A stretch of 64,000 bases of DNA from Methanobacterium sp964452085 (GCA_964452085.1 CAYVKL010000001.1:62001-126000), one strand, 5' to 3'. Positions 47,992 to 56,814 are shown, numbered from the stretch's first letter. Notes: generated by a model from the letters alone, not told the origin. Made by a program: numbers and translations.

Positions 47992-48183
47992 ATGGCAGTA
48001 GTAATTGACTCAGATAAATGCGGAAATATGACCAATTGTCCGGTGGAAGGATTGTGTATAAAGATTTGTGAACAGGGTGCGCTGGTAGATGAAAACGACG
48101 AACTTGTCCTATACTCAGACAAATGTGATGATTGTGACTTATGCATCCAAAATTGCCCTAATCAGGCCATTTCCAAGGCATAA
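47992..48183 (+). CDS. Small 4Fe-4S protein with atypical first cluster
   Basis: A 63-residue ferredoxin-like protein. The second cluster motif is normal (CDDCDLCIQNCPNQA). The first reads C-GNMTN-C-PVEGL-C-IKI-C (CX5CX5CX3C) with an inserted segment, so its cluster binding may differ. The frame extends upstream, but the ATG at 47992 has AGGTGA in front. It lies 54 bases before the polyferredoxin gene on the same strand and probably feeds electrons to it. Confidence 0.85.
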   Translation: MAVVIDSDKCGNMTNCPVEGLCIKICEQGALVDENDELVLYSDKCDDCDLCIQNCPNQAISKA

Positions 48184-48237
48184 TTCTGCTTATTCCTAAT
48201 TAATTTAATCGAAATGGATGAAAAGTGAGATGATTAA

Positions 48238-49233
48238 ATGACTACCGTGGAAAGAAATGGAGGGGACAAACGTTCCCTGGATTACCTCAGTGACAAATGT
48301 GTGGGGTGCGGCATATGCACCAAGATTTGCCCCACAGAATCCCTGAAATTAGGCCCAGTACTACCCATTGCCAGAGGCCTTATTGATATGGATTATTTGG
48401 ATGTCACAGGGAAAACTTGCGTTTTATGCGGTTTATGCGCATCAAGCTGTCCTTTCGAAGCACTTGAATTCAAGATAAATGATGAGAACATCAAAGACCT
48501 TGATGCATATCCCACTTGGAAGCATAACGCATCAATTGATGACGAGACCTGCCTGTACTGCAAGGCATGTGAAAAAGCCTGCCCTCAGGATGCCATTACC
48601 ATCAGACGTGAACTTCCAGATCGTTCCAAACTGGTGACTGGTGAAATTAACATTGACGAGGATACCTGTATTTACTGTGGTATATGTGAAGAGATGTGTC
48701 CTCCACAGGCCATAACCATGACCGTCAAGGAACAGATGGAACGTGACATCAAAGTAGATGAAGATAAATGTGTCTACTGCCTGGTCTGTAAACGTGCCTG
48801 TCCAGTTGACGCTATAAAAGCCGCTTGTACATCTTGTTCATACGGAGAATACCAGCTGAATCCAGAAGATGCTGCAATTAAAGGTAGATCAATCCTCCAG
48901 GAAGAGAAGTGTGTGAACTGTGGCTGGTGCGAGGAAATCTGTCCAGTTGATGCAGCAAAAGTCACCAAACCATTCGAAGGTGAAGTCATAATGGACACCA
49001 CCGAATGTAAGGGTGAATCATGCCATGCCTGTATGGATGTCTGTCCCTGCAATGCAGTTAGCCTGGTGGATAACAAATCGGTCATTGAAGAGAAGTTCTG
49101 TATTCTCTGTGGAGCATGTAGTAATGTCTGCCCACAGAACTGTATAACCATCCAGAGAGACAAGATGAACCTCGAAAACATCAAATCCAAATCATGGCAG
49201 AAACAAATAGGAAAATTGGTTGCTAATGATTAA
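48238..49233 (+). CDS. fwdF: Eight-cluster polyferredoxin (FwdF-like)
   Basis: A 331-residue polyferredoxin with eight CX2CX2CX3C-type motifs. Examples in order are CVGCGICTKICP, CVLCGLCASSCP, CLYCKACEKACP, CIYCGICEEMCP, CVYCLVCKRACP, CVNCGWCEEICP, a variant CKGESCHACMDVCPC, and CILCGACSNVCP. Size and cluster number fit FwdF, the electron-carrying subunit of tungsten formylmethanofuran dehydrogenase. The other fwd genes do not follow here, so it is an orphan, and the symbol is by similarity only. An extra CTSC lies between clusters five and six. Confidence 0.8.
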   Translation: MTTVERNGGDKRSLDYLSDKCVGCGICTKICPTESLKLGPVLPIARGLIDMDYLDVTGKTCVLCGLCASSCPFEALEFKINDENIKDLDAYPTWKHNASIDDETCLYCKACEKACPQDAITIRRELPDRSKLVTGEINIDEDTCIYCGICEEMCPPQAITMTVKEQMERDIKVDEDKCVYCLVCKRACPVDAIKAACTSCSYGEYQLNPEDAAIKGRSILQEEKCVNCGWCEEICPVDAAKVTKPFEGEVIMDTTECKGESCHACMDVCPCNAVSLVDNKSVIEEKFCILCGACSNVCPQNCITIQRDKMNLENIKSKSWQKQIGKLVAND

Positions 49234-49237
49234 TGAT

Positions 49238-49264
49238 TTTAAACCTTAATCCTATTTTTTTTAA
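49238..49264 (+). terminator. T-rich terminator after polyferredoxin gene
   Basis: A run of eight T within CCTATTTTTTTTAACG follows the stop by about 20 bases. No stem is evident, as usual for archaeal terminators. Confidence 0.45.
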
Positions 49265-49430
49265 CGTTCTTAAACCTTTATTTTCATTTTTCCCATTATT
49301 TGAACCCATTATTTGAATAATCTGTGCTTTTTTTTATAACTAACTCAAAATGTATAATTTAACGTTTCGATTTAAAGATCAAATTACTATTTTTAATGTA
49401 AAATAAAGATTTTAAATAATTTTATATTTT

Positions 49431-49490
49431 CGATATGTTTAAATATACATATTGATATATCAATTTATCGTCATGATTTTTTTATCATGA
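49431..49490 (+). promoter_or_regulatory. Surface-protein promoter with inverted repeat, palindrome and leader hairpin
   Basis: CGATATG (49431-49437) and CATATTG (49448-49454) flank the TATA box TTTAAATATA with a 10-base spacer, like the promoter at 47930. A perfect 14-base palindrome ATTGATATATCAAT follows at 49451-49464. In the leader, TCATGAT/ATCATGA (49471-49490) makes a 7-base hairpin with a T6 loop, which could stabilise the mRNA. Confidence 0.6.
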
Positions 49491-49518
49491 TAAACCCAAA
49501 AACAAAGGAGGTGAAAAC

Positions 49519-52044
49519 GTGCGAAAACAGATAATAAAACTTACAGTTGCGTTTTTGTTCGTAATTACACTAATAGGTACATCCTCAGCCACAACTAGCG
49601 TGAATACTACTGATACACAATATTTAGTGGGTCAACAAGTGGCCCAGCAGGCATTGACAGATACTCAGTTAAACTTACAAAACTCAGATAAAAATTTATT
49701 AATAACTACAGCTGGAAGCGCCCAATTAAACGGACAAACAACACAAGACAGTGTACAGGCCGTTGTAGATTCAACGAAATATTTATCTCACGGTCAGAAC
49801 ATCACTTACGGTAGCGGGAACCTGTTGACTATAAACGATCCTAATGGCCAAATGGAGTTCACTTTCGTTTCACTAACTGGAACTAATAATCTTATGGCTA
49901 AAAAATACAGTGTAAGCCAAACAGGAGCTATTACCAACAGCTCTACAGTATACATTGGAACTTTACAAAGTGAAGCACAATTCCAGGCTGCAATTGCAGC
50001 TTTAGGTAGTAACGGATTTGATCTAGCTAACATAGCTAATCTATGGGCAGCTGGAGCACCAGCAGACCTTATGGCCTTAACTTTTACCAATGGTGAAATT
50101 AACCAGGGAAGCATTGCTAACTACGCGGAAACAAAGACCTTTGCTTTAAAATACACCAACACAACCACTGGGGCATTTAAAGGATCAAATTACATTATAA
50201 CCACCGCAGGTGGTGGCGATGATGATTCACCAATATATGGATCATTCGGATTCAACGATGAAGTCTTCTCAACAAGTAACGGCCCCTTGGGTCAGACCGC
50301 ATTTATCAATTACAACACCAACACTACGACCGGTGCCAGAACAGGCGTTCTAGCTTTAATGGCAGGCAATGACTTAACCAATCAATTCGGAGCTTGGACT
50401 GCAGGAACTTTAAGCGAAATCAATTTCAACCTTTGGTTACTAAACAAACTCAAAACCAGCCCACAAGAATTGTTCAACGTTTTAGCGTTCAAAACCGTCA
50501 ACGAAGCCGATATCAAATACTTATGGTACGATAACACTACAAGTGCAGGCGCTGGAATCGATACATCTTACATCAACGGTCTAAACAATGTGCCCGGAGG
50601 ATGGGCTGGAATAGCCAGCATAATTCCTATCTTGAATTATGGTACCATGTTTTCAGTAGGTCAGGATGCATTCAACTATGCTTACTACACCCAACATCTC
50701 TTTTCAGCTGAAGATTTAGCTAATGGACGTGTTGCAGTAAGTTTAGCACCTTATTACGTTAACTATCTCGGAAGTAGATCCTTAGTGGGATTAATAGATG
50801 GAATAGTAAGCGCAGGTAACAATGCACTAGTAGCTGCTGGTTACACCAATGCAGAAGGATTCACAATAGACAACATACTGAGCATCAGAAACCCCTGGAT
50901 GTGGTCATCAAACATACCAGTGATATTCATTAACGTCACTCAAGGCAGTATCGATGCATACGCAGCAGGTCAGAGTATGAGTTACTTGACAATGCAGGGA
51001 GTGAAATCTACTTACACCTACAACTCCACATCTAGTGCTTACCAAGCCGTTAGGACTGGAATAGTTGGTTTAAGCCCACAGCTTATTGCACAGGCAACTC
51101 AAACCAGCACCCCTAGTATCAGCCCCATAGCTAATGGTTTCTTAATACCAGCACCAGCAGGTCTGATGTACGCCTGGTCCGCAGGAGCTTCTTACAGTTA
51201 CTTGAGGACCATTGCTCGTGTGGGATGTATCTGCTCAACCAAAGAGTATGATCTGGCCATGATTCTACAAGGACAGTATCCGCTCGGCCCAACTGAGCAT
51301 TACATTGTAACTGCTCTTACAGCATTAGGGGAAACTAACCGTCAAATATCAGGTCGAACCACTGCGTGGGGTGTTTCCATGGGACAGGGTACCTATTACT
51401 CTTTAGGACAGACCAGTAATGCAGGTTACCAGCTTTTAGTAACCATCTGGGATGATGCAACCAACACTGGCAGAACTATGCTCATAGCTTATGCAGATAC
51501 CACCATCACCCAGGCAATGCGGAATGGAGGATACACTGCTTATGCCCAGGAAAACGACTTGTTCTGGCATTTAGACCGTGTTTGGAATAACGGCCCAGAT
51601 GCTTGGGCAGTGAGTGCAGCCATAACAACTGCTAGAACCATAACCAATATCGATGCAAATACTCTCAGCTACTTTAATGCTGCTGGTGGCGATCCTATAA
51701 CCCGAGTGTTAGGTTATGTGGCCCCTGTAACTCCATTAACACCACTAACACTTGGAAGTTCAAGTAATGCTCAGGATAGTTCTGGAACTGGTTTAGTTAC
51801 TATAGTTACAAACGCGCTGAATGGTTTAGGAACTTCTAGTGCAGCAAATAATGAAATAGCCCCAGGATTACCTTTAGAACAGAGTACTGCAGCTACTGGA
51901 ACTACCAGTACTGGAAACAATGCAGGCCTACCTATTGGAACAATTTTAGGTGCAATTTTCCTAGTAATTGCAGGCATACTGGTTTATTTAGGAAGAAACA
52001 CCATTGTTGCAACACTCAGAGGATATGGAAGACCCGGAAAATAA
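49519..52044 (+). CDS. Large secreted, C-terminally anchored surface protein
   Basis: An 841-residue protein. The signal peptide is MRKQIIKLTVAFLFVITLIG with a likely cleavage after TSSA. The body is rich in Asn, Thr, Ser, Gly, Ala and Tyr with many NXS/T sequons, consistent with N-glycosylation. One membrane helix near residues 805-825 (GTILGAIFLVIAGILVYLG) leads to a short basic tail, after a low-complexity Ser/Thr/Gly linker. I recognise no catalytic domain with confidence; a CIC pair occurs near residue 570. GTG start with GGAGGTGA. It looks like an S-layer or cell-surface protein made at high level. Confidence 0.8.
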   Translation: MRKQIIKLTVAFLFVITLIGTSSATTSVNTTDTQYLVGQQVAQQALTDTQLNLQNSDKNLLITTAGSAQLNGQTTQDSVQAVVDSTKYLSHGQNITYGSGNLLTINDPNGQMEFTFVSLTGTNNLMAKKYSVSQTGAITNSSTVYIGTLQSEAQFQAAIAALGSNGFDLANIANLWAAGAPADLMALTFTNGEINQGSIANYAETKTFALKYTNTTTGAFKGSNYIITTAGGGDDDSPIYGSFGFNDEVFSTSNGPLGQTAFINYNTNTTTGARTGVLALMAGNDLTNQFGAWTAGTLSEINFNLWLLNKLKTSPQELFNVLAFKTVNEADIKYLWYDNTTSAGAGIDTSYINGLNNVPGGWAGIASIIPILNYGTMFSVGQDAFNYAYYTQHLFSAEDLANGRVAVSLAPYYVNYLGSRSLVGLIDGIVSAGNNALVAAGYTNAEGFTIDNILSIRNPWMWSSNIPVIFINVTQGSIDAYAAGQSMSYLTMQGVKSTYTYNSTSSAYQAVRTGIVGLSPQLIAQATQTSTPSISPIANGFLIPAPAGLMYAWSAGASYSYLRTIARVGCICSTKEYDLAMILQGQYPLGPTEHYIVTALTALGETNRQISGRTTAWGVSMGQGTYYSLGQTSNAGYQLLVTIWDDATNTGRTMLIAYADTTITQAMRNGGYTAYAQENDLFWHLDRVWNNGPDAWAVSAAITTARTITNIDANTLSYFNAAGGDPITRVLGYVAPVTPLTPLTLGSSSNAQDSSGTGLVTIVTNALNGLGTSSAANNEIAPGLPLEQSTAATGTTSTGNNAGLPIGTILGAIFLVIAGILVYLGRNTIVATLRGYGRPGK

Positions 52045-52047
52045 AAA

Positions 52048-52076
52048 CATTTTCCCCCTTTTTTATTTTTTTTATA
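52048..52076 (+). terminator. T-rich terminator after surface-protein gene
   Basis: CCCCCTTTTTTATTTTTTTTAT begins about 8 bases after the stop; long T-runs suggest efficient termination of a strongly expressed gene. Confidence 0.5.
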
Positions 52077-52152
52077 CTACTGATTAAATGTAAATTTTCA
52101 TTAAAAGCGACTTAAGTTTATTAAATCACTAGAAAATGTAGGAGGCACTAAA

Positions 52153-52737
52153 ATGAATGATTTTGATGTTTTACTTGAAAAAGGCAGGGATTTTCATGGG
52201 GAAGTATGTCCGGGGATAGTGATGGGGACCCGAATTGCCATGGCCGGTATGAGAGAACTTAAAATGGATCCTTTCCAGAGAAATCGAGACCTGATGGTTT
52301 ACGTGGAAATCGACCGATGCATGGCAGATGCAGTGCAGGCAGTCACTGGAATTAGCATGGGGCATCGGACTCTTAAATACAAGGATTATGGTAAATTTGC
52401 AGCTACTTTCCTAGATCTATCCAATGGAAAGGCTGTACGAGTATCAGCAGCAGAAGGACCTCGTGAATCATCTCAAACAGAGGAAAATGGCCAATCTCGA
52501 AAACCAGACATGAAAGGGATGGTGGAAAAACTTAGCAAAGTCCCTGAGGAAGAACTTCTGATAATTGAAGAAGTTGAAGTTGACATCGGTGAACATGACA
52601 TTCCAGGGTTCCCAAAATACAGAGCTTACTGTGAAGAGTGTGGAGACCGGGTTCTGGACCGAAGAGAAGTAATTGTGGATGGGCGGACTCTTTGCAAGCC
52701 GTGCACAGAAGGATCATATTACAAAAAGTTAGAGTGA
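52153..52737 (+). CDS. fmdE: FmdE-family protein (formylmethanofuran dehydrogenase subunit E-like)
   Basis: A 194-residue FmdE-family protein. The signature HGEVCPGIVMGTRIAMAGM lies at residue 15 (H-x3-CPG), then EIDRCMADAVQAVTGISMGHRTL near 55. The C-terminal zinc motif is YCEECGDRVLDRREVIVDGRTLCKPC. FmdE was named from the fmdECB operon of methanogens, but its exact role (assembly or metal handling for molybdenum enzymes) is not settled. AGGAGG precedes the ATG. It is four bases from the DUF364 gene, so they form an operon. Confidence 0.9.
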   Translation: MNDFDVLLEKGRDFHGEVCPGIVMGTRIAMAGMRELKMDPFQRNRDLMVYVEIDRCMADAVQAVTGISMGHRTLKYKDYGKFAATFLDLSNGKAVRVSAAEGPRESSQTEENGQSRKPDMKGMVEKLSKVPEEELLIIEEVEVDIGEHDIPGFPKYRAYCEECGDRVLDRREVIVDGRTLCKPCTEGSYYKKLE

Positions 52738-52741
52738 GTAA

Positions 52742-53485
52742 ATGAAGCTTATTAATGAATTAATTGAATCTGTTAATGGGAAAAGCTCAGCAGTGCGTGA
52801 TGTGCAGGTGGGAGTTTCCTGGACTGGTGTTCATGGGAAATATGGTGGAGTTTCCAAGACCTATGGCATACCTGTGGTTCATGGTAATTACACCAGGGAT
52901 ATGGGAGATTTAACCAGTAAAACCACTCTGGAGTTAGCAGAGTATGTTAAATCCTGGAATCTTGTGGAAGCAAGCATTGGTGTGGCTGCTCTGAATTCAA
53001 TGATGAAGCCACGTGGCAAAAAGGACATTAATGCTCAGGATCTGATCATCGAGGAAAGTCACAATAAGAAGGTCACCATGGTGGGAAAGTTCCCCAAAAT
53101 TGATGAAATAAGATCTGTGGCTAAAAAGTTATGGGTCTTAGAATCTGATCCAAGCCTCACTAACCCCAAGGAAGGGATCATAACTGAGGCCGCAGCAGAA
53201 TACGTCTTCCCAGGGAGTGATATTATTGTTATAACCGGTTCCACCCTGATAAATAAGGGACTAGAGCGTTATTTGAACCTGGCCCAGAAGGAAGATGTTT
53301 ACACAATTATAATGGGCCCCAGCACCACCATGAGTGATGTTCTTTTCGATTATGGTGCCAATATGCTGGCAGGAGTTGAATTATTAGACCCTGAAGCCAT
53401 TCTACGGAAGATCAGTCAGAGTGGAGGCATGATCAACACAAGAGTCTGCAAAGGTGAAATTGGGTTTAGAGTTTTGGAACCTTAA
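52742..53485 (+). CDS. DUF364 / putative heavy-metal chelation domain protein
   Basis: A 247-residue protein of the DUF364 (DUF4213-DUF364) group. The N-terminal part has VGVSWTGVHGKYGGVSKTYG and VEASIGVAALNSMM, and the C-terminal Rossmann-like part has VFPGSDIIVITGSTLINKGLERYL and TIIMGPSTTMSDVLFDYGANMLAG. The family is annotated as putative heavy-metal chelation, without biochemical proof. Tight linkage to fmdE, a methyltransferase and a second FmdE-like gene suggests a metal or cofactor role. Confidence 0.83.
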   Translation: MKLINELIESVNGKSSAVRDVQVGVSWTGVHGKYGGVSKTYGIPVVHGNYTRDMGDLTSKTTLELAEYVKSWNLVEASIGVAALNSMMKPRGKKDINAQDLIIEESHNKKVTMVGKFPKIDEIRSVAKKLWVLESDPSLTNPKEGIITEAAAEYVFPGSDIIVITGSTLINKGLERYLNLAQKEDVYTIIMGPSTTMSDVLFDYGANMLAGVELLDPEAILRKISQSGGMINTRVCKGEIGFRVLEP

Positions 53486-53551
53486 GACAAAATGCAACTG
53501 ATAAATATTATATTAGTCTATTAAACTCGGAATACGTAGAAGGTTATTAAA

Positions 53552-54175
53552 ATGTCAAATGACTCCCAATCCATTGATTCAATGTTAATAGATGGGGCTC
53601 ATGCACCCAGCTATCCTTTGATAGCCAATCAGATCACAGATAAACTAGGAATAAAGGAAGGGATAGCTATTGATGTGGGTGCGGGCCCTGGTTCGCTTTC
53701 CATAGCCATGGTCCGAGAAACCCAACTTAAAATTTATGCAATGGACATAGCCCCTGAAATGCTTCGGGTTGCCCAAGAGTCAATTGCAAAAGAAGGCCTT
53801 AAAAACAGGATCACACCCATAATAGGTGATGTCCATCAGATGCCCTTCCAGGATGAATTCTCTGATCTTATATTCAGCCGAGGATCCATGTTCTTCTGGA
53901 ATGACCTATGCACTGGTTTCAGGGAGATTTATCGTGTTTTAAAGCCAGGAGGTGGGGCATATATCGGGGGTGGGTTTGGAAGTGCTGAACTACGTAAAAA
54001 GATTAAAAACAAGTTTAAGACTGAAAATAGCACATCTTATAAAAGCCCGCCTAAAATTCAAGTTGATGTCCTTGAAATAGCAGTCCAAAAAGCCGGAATC
54101 AATGATTATCTTTTAACGAATGATGATTCCGGATTGTGGGTTTTATTTAAAAAACAGTATAAAAGTATTTTTTAG
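53552..54175 (+). CDS. Class I SAM-dependent methyltransferase
   Basis: A 207-residue Rossmann methyltransferase. Motif I is AIDVGAGPGSLSIAM near residue 40, followed by IYAMDIAPEMLRVAQES near 65, the acidic IGDVHQMPFQDEFSDLIFSRGSMFF near 92, and REIYRVLKPGGGAYIGGGFG near 130. Substrate unknown; motifs fit a small-molecule methyltransferase (UbiE-like). It is in the fmdE-DUF364 cluster with a 66-base gap. Tail is basic. Confidence 0.85.
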   Translation: MSNDSQSIDSMLIDGAHAPSYPLIANQITDKLGIKEGIAIDVGAGPGSLSIAMVRETQLKIYAMDIAPEMLRVAQESIAKEGLKNRITPIIGDVHQMPFQDEFSDLIFSRGSMFFWNDLCTGFREIYRVLKPGGGAYIGGGFGSAELRKKIKNKFKTENSTSYKSPPKIQVDVLEIAVQKAGINDYLLTNDDSGLWVLFKKQYKSIF

Positions 54176-54266
54176 ATAAAATTCTTAGACGAATATTAAT
54201 GATATCAAAGAAATTGCAATAATTGAAATTATAATAGTTAGGAAAATCCCTTAAGAGAGTGATAAA

Positions 54267-54842
54267 ATGGATGAAATCATTGCAAAAATAGACGACCCTG
54301 AAATGTTATCCCAGATAGAAAAAGTAGTTCCTTTCCATGGTTATCTTAGTACCGGTGCATTCATCGGCCTCCAGATGCTAAAAATTGCCAGGGAATTGTT
54401 GGATATAAAGGAAGTAGATCGTGTTTTTGTGACCTGTGAAACCCTCAACTGCCTACCAGACCCCTTCCAAATCCTTTGTGGGTGCACCGTGGGCAACAAA
54501 GGTTTAAAAGTCTTAGACTATGATAAAATGGCCGTCACCATAAATAAGGGTGCTGAACCCGGACAAGATCATGTTAAAGGAGTTAGGATATTTTTAGACC
54601 CTGCAAAAACTCCTAAATATCCAGTATTCCATGCTTGGTACATGAACGAACAAAAAGTACCCCACGAAGAAGCAATTACAGAACTTATAAAGGCAGGGGA
54701 AGACGTTTATACTTGGGAATTTGTTGATGTTCCTGTTCCTGTAAAGGCCAAAAAAGATGTGCGCATCTGCACTGATTGTGGTGAATCATTCATCAGCAAA
54801 GACGGAACAGAAATTTGTAAAGGTTGTTCAGAAAAGTTATGA
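54267..54842 (+). CDS. FmdE-like protein lacking the CPG motif
   Basis: A 191-residue FmdE-family protein. The first motif is degenerate: FHGYLSTGAFIGLQMLKIA, with Ser-Thr-Gly in place of Cys-Pro-Gly. The second motif region is kept (CETLNCLPDPFQILCGCTVGNKGLKVLDYDKMAVT near 55), and the C-terminal zinc ribbon is CTDCGESFISKDGTEICKGC. It probably diverged from the first fmdE of the cluster. GAGAGTGAT precedes the ATG. Function inferred from neighbours only. Confidence 0.82.
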   Translation: MDEIIAKIDDPEMLSQIEKVVPFHGYLSTGAFIGLQMLKIARELLDIKEVDRVFVTCETLNCLPDPFQILCGCTVGNKGLKVLDYDKMAVTINKGAEPGQDHVKGVRIFLDPAKTPKYPVFHAWYMNEQKVPHEEAITELIKAGEDVYTWEFVDVPVPVKAKKDVRICTDCGESFISKDGTEICKGCSEKL

Positions 54843-54957
54843 TGCCATTTATATCCTCCTTTTGATAATCTTCAATTAGGTTTAGAATTTAAGACTAAAA
54901 CTGAACAATTATATACTATTTTTTTTGTTTTTTAGAAGAATTTCCATTTACACAAAC

Positions 54958-55004
54958 TTTATATAGAATATTATCTTAATATATCTTATCGGAAGTATGT
55001 TTCC
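54958..55004 (+). promoter_or_regulatory. nif promoter 1 with NrpR-type operator
   Basis: TTTATATA at 54958-54965 is followed by GGAAGTATGTTTCC at 54991-55004, GGAA-N6-TTCC as described for NrpR. It is nearly identical to the nifH promoter, including a following TTCTTC box. The operator overlaps the expected start site, so NrpR would block transcription. Confidence 0.78.
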
Positions 55005-55051
55005 TTCTTCTGATAACTAAATAAAAAAATTCCATAATATTGAGGGAAGAT

Positions 55052-55264
55052 ATGATAATCCTTAACTTAGATAAAACACACTGTAAAGGTGCTAGATGCG
55101 CTAGATGCGCCTATGTTTGCCCAAACAATGTTTTCACCATAGAAAATGATTCAATAATGATAAGCTCTCCCAATTACTGTAAATTTTGCAAAGAGTGTTT
55201 AGAAGTATGCCCCAACACCGCTATAAAAATTAAAACGGCTAAAAGTACTCTTTGTGGATATTAA
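55052..55264 (+). CDS. nif-associated two-cluster ferredoxin (left)
   Basis: A 70-residue ferredoxin. Cluster motifs are CKGARCARCAYVCP and CKFCKECLEVCP. The first has CX4CX2CX3C spacing, shared with the ferredoxin at 63775. It follows NrpR-type promoter 1 and precedes a NifX-like gene, so it likely donates electrons to nitrogenase reductase or to cofactor assembly. The ATG at 55052 has GAGGGAAG in front; a TTG at 55040 is in frame. Confidence 0.88.
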   Translation: MIILNLDKTHCKGARCARCAYVCPNNVFTIENDSIMISSPNYCKFCKECLEVCPNTAIKIKTAKSTLCGY

Positions 55265-55394
55265 ACTAAATCAAACCATTATTAACTTAAAACCATGTTA
55301 GAAAAGTTGCCAGACAATTGTAAAATATGCTTACCAGTGGACGTGAATTTATCAAAAATTTAAAAAATTTACAATATCACATGGGAGGCTTCAA

Positions 55395-55745
55395 ATGAAG
55401 ATTGCAGTTGCCTCTAGCGATGGAAAGACTGTCGACCTGCACTTTGGACAGGCATACCACTTTTTAATCTTCCAGATGGGAAAAAATGGCCTTGAATTCC
55501 TTGAAATACGGGAAAAAAGTAAAAAACCAGTTTACGACCATGAATACCGGTGGAAAAGAGGATTAGAAATTTTAAAAGATTGCCGGGTAATTTTTTGCAG
55601 AAGAATTGGTGATGAACCACGCCAGGTTCTGCAGGAATTAGGAATTGAAGTAGTGGAATCAAAAAATGAACCCATACCCACTGCTGTAACCCAATACCTC
55701 ACCACTATGATCAATGGAATTAAATTAGAGGAAGTATCGGAATAA
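55395..55745 (+). CDS. nifX: NifX/NafY-type FeMo-cofactor-binding protein (left)
   Basis: A 116-residue protein of the dinitrogenase iron-molybdenum-cofactor-binding family (NifX/NifB C-terminal type): KIAVASSDGKTVDLHFGQAYHFLIF, then ILKDCRVIFCRRIGDEPRQVLQELGIEVV. It binds and shuttles NifB-co or FeMo-co precursors. A second copy lies at 63399. GGGAGG precedes the ATG. It is in the unit driven by nif promoter 1, ahead of nifH. Confidence 0.87.
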   Translation: MKIAVASSDGKTVDLHFGQAYHFLIFQMGKNGLEFLEIREKSKKPVYDHEYRWKRGLEILKDCRVIFCRRIGDEPRQVLQELGIEVVESKNEPIPTAVTQYLTTMINGIKLEEVSE

Positions 55746-55890
55746 AAAAAAATTACTTCTAAAAATAATTCGAGATGGAAATATTTTAAAAAAGAATATT
55801 GACATAGAAATGATTTAGACTATAACTCGTATATTAATCAAATTCATACTTATTTTCATTATTTGTGGTTTTTTTAACATTACAACAAAC

Positions 55891-55937
55891 TTTATATACA
55901 ATGATGTTCAATTGGTTTTTATCGGAAGTATGTTTCC
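55891..55937 (+). promoter_or_regulatory. nifH promoter with NrpR-type operator
   Basis: TTTATATA at 55891-55898, then GGAAGTATGTTTCC at 55924-55937 (GGAA-N6-TTCC), followed by TTCTTCCGG. The operator core is identical to that at 54991. It drives nifH and probably the operon through nifN. Confidence 0.82.
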
Positions 55938-55969
55938 TTCTTCCGGTTAATCTTAAATTAAAAACTATT

Positions 55970-56814
<845 letters not shown>

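Noticed and set aside
55295..55363. A 22-residue frame with a CX2C pair between the left ferredoxin and nifX
   Set aside because: Too short and lacks a clear ribosome site; could be chance.
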